64,000 nucleotides of DNA from Cyclobacteriaceae bacterium YHN15 (GTDB taxonomy: Bacteria; Bacteroidota; Bacteroidia; Cytophagales; Cyclobacteriaceae): positions 745,354 through 809,353 of the forward strand of contig RKQB01000002.1 of the NCBI GenBank assembly GCA_003797895.1, given 5' to 3'. Made by a program: the position numbers and the translations under genes. Positions 27,254 to 36,366 of this stretch are shown here, piece by piece (the stretch's first letter is position 1; every line of letters begins with the position of its first letter). Under the pieces are notes generated by a model that saw only the letters and a program-made list of their open reading frames with translations, ran no database searches and was not told the DNA's origin.

Positions 27254-27937
27254 TTAGTCAAATAAAAAAGCCAAGACCTTTTTCATGTCCTCCGGATTAT
27301 CTGGTTTTAACTTCTCAGCTTTAATGTAATCGCGAAGCGCATTATGGCGGTCATTGGCCAAATCCTTCAGTCCAGAGGTATTTCCCTTAAATTCATTGCT
27401 CTGAAGGCCATTGATTTTATAGAATTTGACATCCGGCTTATAGGTATCATATTGTGGGCCGGTGTATCCATCTTTCAGATTACTTGGCTTAACCAAATAT
27501 TTGGTGTGTAAAGCCACATATTTTTCTTGGTCTTTTTCATATAGGATTTCAACAATCCGCTGTTTACCTTCAATATATTCCAACCGGAACAATTTAGGAG
27601 CATCCTCTAAAGTTTCCAACCAATTCCAGTTTCTCAATATCAAAGGCTCACTTTCCTCACCACCGGTCTGAATATATACCTCTTCTTTCTCAGGTAAAAT
27701 ATTAAATGGTATATTCTCGTACACTTTCCCACCATCCAAAGCTATTTTTGCCGATTTGGGTTCTTCATATAAAAAAGGAGTTCCTTTGACGCCATCACTT
27801 TTTACATTAAAGCGAAAAGCCCTACCATAATCTACATCATTTGACCGAACAGTGGAAATGGATTGTCCAAAAAGCGATTCAGAACCCAATACACCAAGCA
27901 ACAACAACACTAAACCAACTAATTTTACACTTTTCAT
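27254..27937 (-). CDS. Secreted protein of unknown function
   Basis: This 227-residue protein has a clear signal peptide, MKSVKLVGLVLLLLGVLGSE, cleaved near SLFGQ. The mature part is mixed and hydrophilic, without a motif I recognise. It contains FLYEEPKSAKIALDGGKVYE early, an aromatic-rich middle (LRNWNWLETLEDAPKLFRLEY), and a helical end (DLANDRHNALRDYIKAEK). It is probably periplasmic. It converges on the SDR gene, with only six bases between the stops. It stands alone on its strand, so context gives no further clue. Confidence 0.6.
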   Translation of the reverse strand: MKSVKLVGLVLLLLGVLGSESLFGQSISTVRSNDVDYGRAFRFNVKSDGVKGTPFLYEEPKSAKIALDGGKVYENIPFNILPEKEEVYIQTGGEESEPLILRNWNWLETLEDAPKLFRLEYIEGKQRIVEILYEKDQEKYVALHTKYLVKPSNLKDGYTGPQYDTYKPDVKFYKINGLQSNEFKGNTSGLKDLANDRHNALRDYIKAEKLKPDNPEDMKKVLAFLFD

Positions 27938-28110
27938 ATTCTTTTTTATTTATATGCTAATTTCCGAATCTATTCTGATATTTAAAATCAAAACCTATTA
28001 TATCATTACTTTTGTTCCATGAAATCGAGCATGACAAATGTCGTCACCAAGAGGAATGAATATTCTCCCTGCGAGATTCCATCTGACCGTTAAAAATAAA
28101 TGATTAACAG

Positions 28111-29007
28111 ATGAAAGAAAACATTTTGTCATTAACACCCCTCCATTGGGAAGATTACGAGTTGATAGACACAGGGGGTTTCGAAAAACTGGAAAAATTT
28201 GGCCCTTATATTTTAAGCCGTCCCGAACCTCAGGCAATATGGGACAAAAGTATGAGCGAATCAGAATGGAAAGATCTCACTGACGCACATTTTGCCAAAG
28301 AAAAAAACAACCCTGAAAAAGGTCAATGGCATGAATTTAAAAAAATTCCACATAATTGGCAGTTAAGCTACAAAAACCAGGATGGCTTAAAGATGAAACT
28401 GAACCTGGCCATGACTTCCTTCAAGCATATTGGTTTATTTCCGGAGCAGGCTGTGAATTGGGATTATATTTCGGATACCTTAAATAAATTTCCGGTTAAA
28501 AACCCTAAGGTTTTAAATTTGTTTGCCTATACCGGAGCTGCTTCCGTTGCTGCACGGGCCTGTGGCGCCGACGTGACCCACCTGGATTCTGTTAAGCAAG
28601 TAGTCACCTGGTCCAAACACAACATGGAATCCTCAGGGCTTGATGGTATCCGCTGGATTGTGGATGACGCCATGAAATTCATCAGACGTGAAGTCAGAAG
28701 AGGCAATACCTATCATGGCATCATCCTGGACCCTCCTGCTTATGGCCGAGGCCCAGATGGAGAAAAATGGATTCTGGAAGAACAAATCAATGAAATGCTG
28801 AAACTTTGTTCCCAACTCCTGGAGCAAGACCATCATTTTCTTATCCTGAATATGTATTCCCTAAGCTTCAGTTCCATGATTGCCGCCAATCTGGTCAAAT
28901 CTAACTTCAATGAAGTCAACAATGCCGAACATGGTGAACTTTATTTAGTGGATAGGTTCGAAAAAAAACTTCCATTAGGCATATTCTTTAGATTTAGAAA
29001 AATCTAA
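28111..29007 (+). CDS. RlmI-like class I SAM-dependent methyltransferase
   Basis: This 298-residue protein has a PF10672-type methyltransferase domain. The SAM-binding motif I is LNLFAYTGAASVAA, followed by an acidic strand end (VTHLDSVKQVV). Motif IV is ILDPPAYGRGPDGEKW, the N/DPPx type seen in RlmI and related 23S rRNA cytosine-C5 methyltransferases. It is ~100 residues shorter than E. coli RlmI and the N-terminal PUA-like domain is not evident, so the exact RNA target is uncertain. It lies in the same direction as, and 61 bp ahead of, an aminotransferase gene. Confidence 0.82.
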   Translation: MKENILSLTPLHWEDYELIDTGGFEKLEKFGPYILSRPEPQAIWDKSMSESEWKDLTDAHFAKEKNNPEKGQWHEFKKIPHNWQLSYKNQDGLKMKLNLAMTSFKHIGLFPEQAVNWDYISDTLNKFPVKNPKVLNLFAYTGAASVAARACGADVTHLDSVKQVVTWSKHNMESSGLDGIRWIVDDAMKFIRREVRRGNTYHGIILDPPAYGRGPDGEKWILEEQINEMLKLCSQLLEQDHHFLILNMYSLSFSSMIAANLVKSNFNEVNNAEHGELYLVDRFEKKLPLGIFFRFRKI

Positions 29008-29068
29008 TTGTGAAAGTCTTTGCTACCTGATCATTGATCATTGATCGTTTATAATTATAATACTCCAC

Positions 29069-30247
29069 ATGAATAACAGACAACTTTTTCTCAGCCATCT
29101 GGCACAAACTACCGATTTTCCTTTAATGTTGGAAATTGAGCGGGCTGATGGAGTATATATGTATGGGCCTGAGGGAAAGCCTTACATGGATTTAATATCT
29201 GGAATAGGGGTAAGTAATGTAGGACATAGGCATCCTAAAGTCATTCAGGCAATTCAAGCACAATTGGATAAATATCTCCACCTGATGGTTTATGGAGAAT
29301 ATGTTCAAAGTCCGCAGGTTAAATTGGCTCAGGCATTATGTGAAACCTTACCAAGCTCCCTGAATAACGTTTATTTGGTGAATTCAGGCAGTGAGGCAGT
29401 GGAAGGAGCCCTGAAATTGGCAAAACGGTATACAAACCGACGCGAAATTATTTCCTGTGTCAATGCGTATCATGGCTCTTCCCATGGTTCTCTTTCTGTA
29501 GGCGGAAATGAAATTTTCAAAAGAGCATATAGGCCCTTGCTTCCTGGAATCAGAAATGTGGTATATGGAAGTTTCACTCAATTAAATGAGATCACGAAAG
29601 ATACGGCGGCAGTAATTATAGAAACCATTCAAGGTGAGGCTGGCATAAGGGTAGCCAGTAAGGAATATTTCCATTCACTTAGAAAAAAATGCAATGAAAC
29701 AGGTACTTTATTGATTCTGGATGAAATTCAGGCCGGATTTGGAAGAACGGGCAAGTTCTGGGCTTTTGAACATTTTGAAATTGAACCGGATATCCTTGTT
29801 TGTGCCAAAGGAATGGGCGGAGGTATGCCTATTGGTGCATTTATTGCCAACCATAATGTGATGGGCGCTTTCAAAAACAACCCCCTTTTGGGACATATTA
29901 CCACTTTTGGGGGACACCCGGTATCTGCAGCCGCCTCTTTGGCTACAATTGATATCATTAAAGATGAGAAATTATTGGAAGTGGTTGAGGAAAAGGCTGA
30001 TCTTTTCAAAAAACTATTAGTCCATCCCAAAATTAAATCGATCCGAAACAAAGGCCTTATGATGGCAGTGGAATTTGAATCTTTTGAAATTTTGAAACCC
30101 ATCATCGACAGGGCCACCGAAAAAGGAGTGATTACTGACTGGTTCCTTTTCTGTGATGATGCCATGCGTATCGCCCCTCCACTTGTCATCACCATGGAAG
30201 AAATCAAAAAAGCCTGCAGCATCATCCTAAAAGCGATTGAAGGTTGA
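29069..30247 (+). CDS. Class III (ornithine/acetylornithine-type) aminotransferase
   Basis: This 392-residue PLP enzyme has LVNSGSEAVEGALKLAKRYT (PLP phosphate region), AYHGSSHGSLS, IIETIQGEAGI, the ILDEIQAGFGRTG motif and the PLP-Lys in CAKGMGGGMPIGAF. This is a second class III transaminase in addition to argD in the arginine operon; the two share the general fold but not the C-terminal region, where this one has LFCDDAMRIAPPLVIT. Annotated relatives are called 'aspartate aminotransferase family' without a proven substrate. No pathway partners are adjacent. Confidence 0.85.
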   Translation: MNNRQLFLSHLAQTTDFPLMLEIERADGVYMYGPEGKPYMDLISGIGVSNVGHRHPKVIQAIQAQLDKYLHLMVYGEYVQSPQVKLAQALCETLPSSLNNVYLVNSGSEAVEGALKLAKRYTNRREIISCVNAYHGSSHGSLSVGGNEIFKRAYRPLLPGIRNVVYGSFTQLNEITKDTAAVIIETIQGEAGIRVASKEYFHSLRKKCNETGTLLILDEIQAGFGRTGKFWAFEHFEIEPDILVCAKGMGGGMPIGAFIANHNVMGAFKNNPLLGHITTFGGHPVSAAASLATIDIIKDEKLLEVVEEKADLFKKLLVHPKIKSIRNKGLMMAVEFESFEILKPIIDRATEKGVITDWFLFCDDAMRIAPPLVITMEEIKKACSIILKAIEG

Positions 30248-30426
30248 AAATTACAAATTACAAAAATCCAAATTGAGTATCAGTATTTTATGTCATGGTA
30301 CTTGGTACATGCAACTATGTACCGTCCTCCTTCAATATTAATTTTCACTAACCTTTATTCAATTCCCCAATAATCTAGTATTTTCAGGGAAGAATTTTGA
30401 TAACCTTTTGAAACCCAAATAATCCA

Positions 30427-32817
30427 ATGAAAAAATTACTCTTTGCTCTTTTGATTCTCTTTTTTATCCTGATTGCAGGTTACCAGATTGTTAAATACCA
30501 GTTTGGTCCTACCTATAATGGCCAAATTGAAATGGCCGGACTGTCAGCTGAATCGGAAGTATTCTATGACGATTTTGGAATTCCCCATATCTATGCCTCC
30601 AACGAGGAAGATGCCTACATGACCTTGGGATATGTACATGCCCAGGACCGGTTGTTCCAGATGGAAATGATGAGAAGAGTCGGGTCTGGAACCTTGGCGG
30701 AAATGCTAGGTGAAGATGTGGTAGACATAGATAAATTCTTCAGGACATTAGGAATACCAAAACATGCAAGATGGACTACAGAAGTATGGGAAAAAGAAAG
30801 CAATACCCCCTGGAAATCCGCAACCGAGGCTTACATCAAAGGAGTCAATCATTTCATACAGACCGGTAATCTACCCCTTGAATATACTCTTCTTGGAACA
30901 AAACCAAGGGAGTTTACCGTTAACGATATCCATAGCATTGTTGGCTATATGTCTTTCACTTTTGCCATGGCTATGAAAACTGACCCGCTGGTAACCAAAA
31001 TCGCCAGACAACTTGGTCCTGATTACCTAAATGTGCTTTCCGTGCACACCTTACCCCAACACCATTTGATTCAAAACAATTATCCGCAAAGAAATCCCGA
31101 AAATTCAGAAATAGTTCTGGAAACAGGACTTTCGGAGCTTTTGGATAAACTACCTGTTCCCCTATTGGAAGGCAGTAACTCCTGGGTCATCGGGCCAAGC
31201 AGGACAGCCTCAGGTGAAGTCTTGTTTTTAAATGACACCCATATTGGATTTGCGCAACCCTCTGTTTGGTACGAAGCTCACCTTGAATATCCTGGATTTT
31301 CTTTCTATGGAAACCATCTTGCAGGTATGCCTTTTGGATTGGTAGGTCATACAAAGGAACACAGTATTGGACTCACCATGTTTGAAAATGACGATCAGGA
31401 CTTTTTTGAGGAAAAATTAAACCCCAATAATCCCAACGAAACTATTTATGGTGAAGATTTCAGGCCATTGAATAAAAGAATTGAGGAAATTGGGGTAAAA
31501 GGAAAAGAATCCGAAAGCTTTGAAATTGCGGAATCAGTACATGGACCTATCATGAACAGTGTAATTCCGGAAATTGGCAAATTGACTGAAAATCCTGTTG
31601 CCTCTTGGTGGGTGTATATCCTTGAGCCTTCCAGGGCAATGGAGGCCACCTATAAAATGGCAAGGGCTAAAAATATTCAGGAAGTGGAATCAGCAGTTCG
31701 ACTGATTCATGCCCCCGGATTGAATGTCATGTATGGTGACAAAAGTGGCAATATCGCTTGGTGGGCCGCTGCAAAACTTCCGATCAGACCCGAACACGTA
31801 AACAGCAAAATATTTCTTGATGGCAGTAATCCTTCAGATGAACCAGCAGGTTGGATTCCATTTGAAGAAAACCCCATGAGCATCAATCCATCTTCAGGAT
31901 TTGTCGCTTCTGCCAATAACCAACCGGATACTTTAACCAATGGAATATTTTATCCGGGATATTACTATCCAGGTGACCGATATAACAGAATAGCCAAAAC
32001 AGTGACTTCCAGAACTGACTGGACACAGGAAAACATCAAGGAATTACAACTTGAGGCCATCAATGAAAATCATCCGCTAAACATAAAAAGCATGCTTAAT
32101 GCAGTGGATAAAGAATTATTCAAGGGTTATGAACCGGTTTTAAAGGCCATTGAATCATGGGACGGAAACCATGATTTGGAATCATTGGCCCCTACCCTTT
32201 ATTACAAATGGACATACCACACCTTATATGGAATGATGGCAGATGAATTGGGTGAAGCTGATTTTGCCAATTTTCTCAGGACTTTTCTTTATATCCGAAG
32301 CTTGCCAAACCTGATCAGAACAGAGGATTCTCCATGGTGGGATAATATCAGCACCCCTTCAAAAGAAAGTAAAAAAGACATCATTGAAGTGGGTCTAAAA
32401 AAAGCATTGGAAGAGCTAAAAGAGCAATTCGGAGCCGACACCAATCAATGGGAATGGCAGAAAGCTGTCATTTTGGAACACCCACATCCCCTGGGGGCTA
32501 AAAAACCCTTGGATAAAATATTCAACGTTAAAGCACCCCCGGTTACCGCCAATGAAGAATCAGTAAACAAATTGGCTTTTCAACTCAATGGTTCCGGAAT
32601 TTATAAAGTGCACTCTGGTCCAGCAATGCGGATTATCATTGATTTCAAGGAGGTTGATGCCGCTGTTTCGGTGCTGCCAACAGGTCAAAGTGGTAACTAT
32701 TTCAGTCAATGGTATTCAGACCAGGCTGAAATGTATGCCTATGGTGAATACAGACCCATGCTTATGAATGAAAGTATCATAAAAAGTCAGTCAAAAAACA
32801 AACTTAAATTTAAATGA
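30427..32817 (+). CDS. Penicillin acylase family protein (Ntn hydrolase)
   Basis: This 796-residue precursor starts with a transmembrane or signal helix (ALLILFFILIAGYQIV). The early AEMLGEDVVDID and YDDFGIPHIYASNEEDAY segments belong to the A chain. The expected autocatalytic cut is before Ser250 in LLEGSNSWVIGP, which becomes the N-terminal nucleophile. Conserved B-chain pieces are LFLNDTHIGFAQPSVWYEAH and SGPAMRIIIDF near the end. Relatives hydrolyse beta-lactams or N-acyl-homoserine lactones, but the physiological substrate is often unknown. It is likely periplasmic or membrane-anchored and is encoded alone, with a 214-bp gap before msrB. Confidence 0.9.
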   Translation: MKKLLFALLILFFILIAGYQIVKYQFGPTYNGQIEMAGLSAESEVFYDDFGIPHIYASNEEDAYMTLGYVHAQDRLFQMEMMRRVGSGTLAEMLGEDVVDIDKFFRTLGIPKHARWTTEVWEKESNTPWKSATEAYIKGVNHFIQTGNLPLEYTLLGTKPREFTVNDIHSIVGYMSFTFAMAMKTDPLVTKIARQLGPDYLNVLSVHTLPQHHLIQNNYPQRNPENSEIVLETGLSELLDKLPVPLLEGSNSWVIGPSRTASGEVLFLNDTHIGFAQPSVWYEAHLEYPGFSFYGNHLAGMPFGLVGHTKEHSIGLTMFENDDQDFFEEKLNPNNPNETIYGEDFRPLNKRIEEIGVKGKESESFEIAESVHGPIMNSVIPEIGKLTENPVASWWVYILEPSRAMEATYKMARAKNIQEVESAVRLIHAPGLNVMYGDKSGNIAWWAAAKLPIRPEHVNSKIFLDGSNPSDEPAGWIPFEENPMSINPSSGFVASANNQPDTLTNGIFYPGYYYPGDRYNRIAKTVTSRTDWTQENIKELQLEAINENHPLNIKSMLNAVDKELFKGYEPVLKAIESWDGNHDLESLAPTLYYKWTYHTLYGMMADELGEADFANFLRTFLYIRSLPNLIRTEDSPWWDNISTPSKESKKDIIEVGLKKALEELKEQFGADTNQWEWQKAVILEHPHPLGAKKPLDKIFNVKAPPVTANEESVNKLAFQLNGSGIYKVHSGPAMRIIIDFKEVDAAVSVLPTGQSGNYFSQWYSDQAEMYAYGEYRPMLMNESIIKSQSKNKLKFK

Positions 32818-33031
32818 CATAATTTCTCCTTGGTAAAAGCTATCCGGTAGGGCTGCTTGTCGGTTTTTAAAATGTCCAAAAGACTTCCGTAGAATCCTTA
32901 TAGTTCAAAATAAAAAATCTTTGCGTTAAAACTTCCAAACAATTGGTGCGGAAAAGGAATTAAAAGCATGACACTATCAAAGAAATTGTTGAACTGAATT
33001 GATTCCAGGAAAATTTAAAATCATCACCAAC

Positions 33032-33445
33032 ATGAAAAAAAGCAATAAATCATACAGCATGCATAAAACTGAAGAAGAGTGGAAAAAGGAATTAGATCCC
33101 ACAAGCTACCATGTACTGAGGGAAAAAGGAACTGAAAGACCTTTTACAGGAGAATACTATTTAAATAAAGATACCGGCATATATGAATGCAAGGCTTGTG
33201 GAAATGAGATATTTCATTCCTCTGCCAAATATGACAGTGGCTGTGGATGGCCCGCATTTACAGAACCTGTGAGTCCGGAGGCTATTGATGTGAACATGGA
33301 TTATTCCCATTTTATGATCAGGGAAGAGATTCTTTGCGGTAAATGTGGAAGCCATTTGGGACACCGTTTTCCCGATGGCCCCAAAGACAAAGGAGGCATA
33401 AGATATTGTATCAACTCGGTCTCCATGGACTTCAAAAAAAAATAA
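33032..33445 (+). CDS. msrB: Peptide-methionine (R)-S-oxide reductase
   Basis: MsrB reduces methionine-R-sulfoxide in proteins. The domain has the structural zinc cysteines in YECKACGNE and CGKCGSHLGH, GCGWPAF, and the catalytic Cys in RYCINSVSM. The 137-residue length fits a stand-alone cytosolic MsrB with no signal peptide. An upstream in-frame TTG at 32999 was not used; ATG at 33032 gives the normal N terminus. MsrA is not in the window. Confidence 0.95.
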   Translation: MKKSNKSYSMHKTEEEWKKELDPTSYHVLREKGTERPFTGEYYLNKDTGIYECKACGNEIFHSSAKYDSGCGWPAFTEPVSPEAIDVNMDYSHFMIREEILCGKCGSHLGHRFPDGPKDKGGIRYCINSVSMDFKKK

Positions 33446-33485
33446 AAAGACCCCGGTTGATTGCCGTCAACCGGGATCTTTCTCT
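33446..33485. terminator. Terminator after msrB
   Basis: CCCGGTTGA / TCAACCGGG forms a 9-bp stem with a 6-nt loop, extended by A/T pairs with one mismatch, and followed by TCTTTCTCTTC. It lies between msrB and the converging DUF4097 gene and may act on both. Confidence 0.85.
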
Positions 33486-33498
33486 TCTGTTTTTTGGC

Positions 33499-34446
33499 TT
33501 AGTTTGATATTTTTAAACTTCCGCTAGTTACTTTTCCTTTCACAGTATAATCGGATTGATTGTCAATCTCCAGGCTTTTACTGGAAGAGCGGTCTCCCAC
33601 TTTCAAAGATCCACTTGACGCAGACAACTTATAGTTGAATTCATTCAGGTCAGAGATTGTCTGGATATTAGCACTCCCTGAGTTTACGGTAAGTGAAGTA
33701 TGTTCACTTAAACCTGAATCTTGGGCCTTAATACTCCCTGAGCTAGAAATCAATTCCCCAAGTTTGCTGACATTTGTCAACCTTATGGCTCCGGAATTTA
33801 CCTTAGCATCCACTTTACCCTCCACGTCTTCAAATTTCAGGCTTCCTGAACTTCCCTTAGCCTCAACATCTCCCATTACATCTATAAGAGAAAGGGACCC
33901 GGAATTTACTTCGCAATGGACTTTTCCATAGAGCCCTTCTCCCTTAATACTTCCCGAAGAGGCTTTTAGATAGATATGGTCCACCTCAATTTCTGAGGCT
34001 TTAATACTTCCTGAATTAGCCTGTAGATGAATGTTTTTGTGATTAACGTTCATCACCTCAATAGAACCGGAATTACTGACAATGTTCAGTTTGATATGAT
34101 CAGGTCCCGTTAAACTGATAAATCCATTGAATTTATTACCAAAATTCCACCCGGAAAAGGAAGCATCTCCTACCACTTCAATTTTTAGCTTACTACCTGA
34201 TTTTCTATACTTGATATCCAGATCACCACTTTCAGGCAATTCAAGATAAGCATTCAGGAAAACATCCTCTTCTCCTTCCCTACCTTCATAGGACACTTCC
34301 AAAAACCTTCCTTCAATTTCAATTTCCCTGATATCGGAAAAGCTTTCTTCATAATCCTTGGTTAAGGTTTTCTCAGGTGCAAAACATGATGCCAGAAGAA
34401 AACCTGCTCCAAGAATACTCAGCGCGGATATGATTTTATTTTTCAT
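33499..34446 (-). CDS. Lipoprotein with DUF4097-like beta-solenoid of ten SGS repeats
   Basis: The N terminus is a lipoprotein signal ending in FLLASC. After about 100 residues, a repetitive region begins in which (N/S)SGS(I/L) recurs every ~20 residues, ten times, each turn having strands of the form x-I-x-V-x-x-SGSIK. This is the DUF4097 right-handed beta-solenoid pattern (adhesin-like surface proteins of unknown role). The repeat middle residue alternates N-S-N-S through most of the run. The true start is the ATG at 34446, which places the lipobox correctly. The gene overlaps the TM2 gene by 11 bp, the second of two close couplings in this set. Confidence 0.82.
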   Translation of the reverse strand: MKNKIISALSILGAGFLLASCFAPEKTLTKDYEESFSDIREIEIEGRFLEVSYEGREGEEDVFLNAYLELPESGDLDIKYRKSGSKLKIEVVGDASFSGWNFGNKFNGFISLTGPDHIKLNIVSNSGSIEVMNVNHKNIHLQANSGSIKASEIEVDHIYLKASSGSIKGEGLYGKVHCEVNSGSLSLIDVMGDVEAKGSSGSLKFEDVEGKVDAKVNSGAIRLTNVSKLGELISSSGSIKAQDSGLSEHTSLTVNSGSANIQTISDLNEFNYKLSASSGSLKVGDRSSSKSLEIDNQSDYTVKGKVTSGSLKISN

Positions 34447-34822
34447 TACTGCTGGATGTAGGGTAATATGAACCTCCATTGGACATCATGGACAATGTTT
34501 CGTGAGCGACTTTCATATTGTACTCATAGGCCAGACTTTTGTAATTGACCAGATCCACGATTGTACCGATAAAACAAAGTCCTAAGGTAAGAATATAAAG
34601 AATCCCCAGTCCGACCTGTCCAAGTATAAATCTGTGAAGACCTGCAAATCCGAAGAACCCTAGCAAACACAAGATCAAAATCATCTGATTGTCTTTCCTT
34701 CTTGCTCTGTAAACCTGGGCAAAAAGGTTTGCTTGCTCATCATCCATGTTTTTTAGAATTCCCTGGATATAACCTAATTCCATTCCCTCCAACTCGGGGA
34801 GGTGTCTTAATACATTAGCCAT
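34436..34822 (-). CDS. TM2-domain membrane protein
   Basis: This 128-residue protein carries a TM2 module: ILILCLLGFFGFAGLHRFIL, then GLGILYILTLGLCFIGTIVDLV, two helices joined by the G-x-H-R-F-Y/I-x-G turn typical of PF05154. A ~45-residue hydrophilic helix precedes it and a Ser-rich tail follows. The family is widespread in Bacteroidota and of unknown function. The gene overlaps its upstream neighbour by 8 bp and its downstream neighbour by 11 bp, so the three genes are almost certainly translationally coupled. Confidence 0.88.
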   Translation of the reverse strand: MANVLRHLPELEGMELGYIQGILKNMDDEQANLFAQVYRARRKDNQMILILCLLGFFGFAGLHRFILGQVGLGILYILTLGLCFIGTIVDLVNYKSLAYEYNMKVAHETLSMMSNGGSYYPTSSSNEK

Positions 34823-35120
34823 AGTTTTTAGTTGTTTTGATGTTTCTGATAAGTTGAATAATTCGGTAAATGATCACTGCAAATGCAAACATGGCCAGAG
34901 GGTGCATGGACCAGGAAGCCTGAAGGTCTCCTTTTGTCATTAAACTCATCGCCCGGCCCAGACCACAGCCCGGACACCAGGTGAAACCCAGGTTATCCAG
35001 AGGACATAAGCTGAAGTGCTGGGGCCCGTAGGGATCAATTAGGAGAATGCCGATTAAAGCACCAATCCAAAAGATCAACTCTACCGGAAACCCTTGCAGT
35101 ATGTCAGTGATTTTTTTCAT
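34815..35120 (-). CDS. DUF2752 small membrane protein
   Basis: This 101-residue protein has two or three hydrophobic helices. Between them is the DUF2752 signature CPGCGLGRAMSLMTKGDLQASW, here flanked by LCPLDNLGFTW. The CPxCGLGR loop with its two cysteines could bind metal or form a disulfide; no function is known for the family. Upstream in-frame starts at 35150 and 35156 exist, but ATG at 35120 places a normal N terminus directly before the first helix. It is the first gene of the coupled trio. Confidence 0.82.
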   Translation of the reverse strand: MKKITDILQGFPVELIFWIGALIGILLIDPYGPQHFSLCPLDNLGFTWCPGCGLGRAMSLMTKGDLQASWSMHPLAMFAFAVIIYRIIQLIRNIKTTKNYG

Positions 35121-35229
35121 TTGAACAGTAAAATACGAAAAGAATGCCATAAGCAAAAAACAGCCTTTTCAGGTCATTTTAAAGGATTGAAAAAATGAAA
35201 CGACCTATGAACGGACAAAAAGTGTTCGA

Positions 35230-36315
35230 TTATGAACGCTTTCGTTCAGGAATATTTATTGCAACCGTCCTTCCGAATTGCTGTTTGTTCTGCTCTAAAA
35301 AAATATTCCTTATTTTATTGTAATTGATGCCCGGACCATTTTGTCTGAAAAAACTCAATTCCAAAACCAAAGCTACTAATTCTTTGGGTAATTTGACACT
35401 TTGCCTGATACCCAATGCCACAGATGCCTCTTCCCCTACAAAATAGGCAACCAATGATTCAGTGCTCCCGGAAAGATTTGGATCAGGAATTGTGGATCTA
35501 TAATAAGCAAGAAGGGCTGAGATCAAAATTTTTCCTGCTTCCGAAGCCTTCATATGTCTTTTTCGGATTTTTTTCTCCAATTCAAAGGCTTCTTTGGCGG
35601 TTTCAGGCCAATATGAAATATTGATTCCCAAATAGAATCCTATGATCTTCCAATAATGAAGTACCGCTTCATGTACATTTTTACCTGGAAACTTCCCAAG
35701 TTTTTCCATTCCTCTCAAAACCAAAAGACTAAAAGCCAAGTTGGTTCCCATCATGTCTTCCTGATTAATAGGGATACCCCATTGCTTTTCCCAATCCTTC
35801 GCATATTTTAAAATAAAAAAACGACTGAAAGCATGAATCAATCTCACCTTGGATAATGATAGCAATGCATCCTTATTACCCTGAAAAGTACCCGGTCGGA
35901 AGCAATCCAGCAAAAACAGGGCAGTCTCGGACAGACGCATCCCTATTTCATCAGTTATCCGCTTAGATCTGACCAAAACCTGGGCACCATCAGCAAAGGC
36001 ATAGCAATACGGCAAGGAATATAAACCCAACAAAGCCAGATAGGTGTTGCCTTGACGGTCAAAAAAATCCTGGGACATGTTGACTTTTTCCAAATCTACC
36101 CAATTCGGAATTTGATGAAAGGAAGAAAAATAAGACTTTAAAGGGTCGGGAAAACCTGAGATCTCCTCGATGGAAGGGAAATGTTTAAGATTATTGATTA
36201 CTGAAACCCATTCCGGATGTTGATACAAAAACAATACAACCTCGTCCGCAAGGGGATCCGCCTCTTTCCTTAATAGATCCAATGATGAATCCTTATATAA
36301 TTTTAGTTTATTCAC
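35230..36315 (-). CDS. DUF2236/MpaB-family oxygenase-like protein
   Basis: This 361-residue helical protein of the oxygenase MpaB / DUF2236 family is related to the rubber oxygenase Lcp. The family core is present: RLIHAFSRFFILKYAKDW followed by WGIPINQEDMMGTNLAFS. The conserved Arg/His and Asp surrounding the haem site in Lcp correspond to R-x-x-H in this stretch. No secretion signal is seen, so it is likely cytoplasmic or membrane-associated. Substrates for the bacterial DUF2236 group are mostly unknown. It diverges from a secreted beta-propeller gene 51 bp away, so a shared promoter region is likely. Confidence 0.8.
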   Translation of the reverse strand: MNKLKLYKDSSLDLLRKEADPLADEVVLFLYQHPEWVSVINNLKHFPSIEEISGFPDPLKSYFSSFHQIPNWVDLEKVNMSQDFFDRQGNTYLALLGLYSLPYCYAFADGAQVLVRSKRITDEIGMRLSETALFLLDCFRPGTFQGNKDALLSLSKVRLIHAFSRFFILKYAKDWEKQWGIPINQEDMMGTNLAFSLLVLRGMEKLGKFPGKNVHEAVLHYWKIIGFYLGINISYWPETAKEAFELEKKIRKRHMKASEAGKILISALLAYYRSTIPDPNLSGSTESLVAYFVGEEASVALGIRQSVKLPKELVALVLELSFFRQNGPGINYNKIRNIFLEQNKQQFGRTVAINIPERKRS

Positions 36316-36366
36316 TTCTTTTTAACCTTCATTTTGTAATTTGGTTTCCGAATTTGTGAAATAACC

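Noticed and set aside
29728..30225. 165-residue minus-strand ORF inside the class III aminotransferase
   Set aside because: Antisense shadow of a well-conserved coding region.
29069..30247. Second argD
   Set aside because: A dedicated argD lies in the arginine operon; this enzyme stands alone and has a different C-terminal region.
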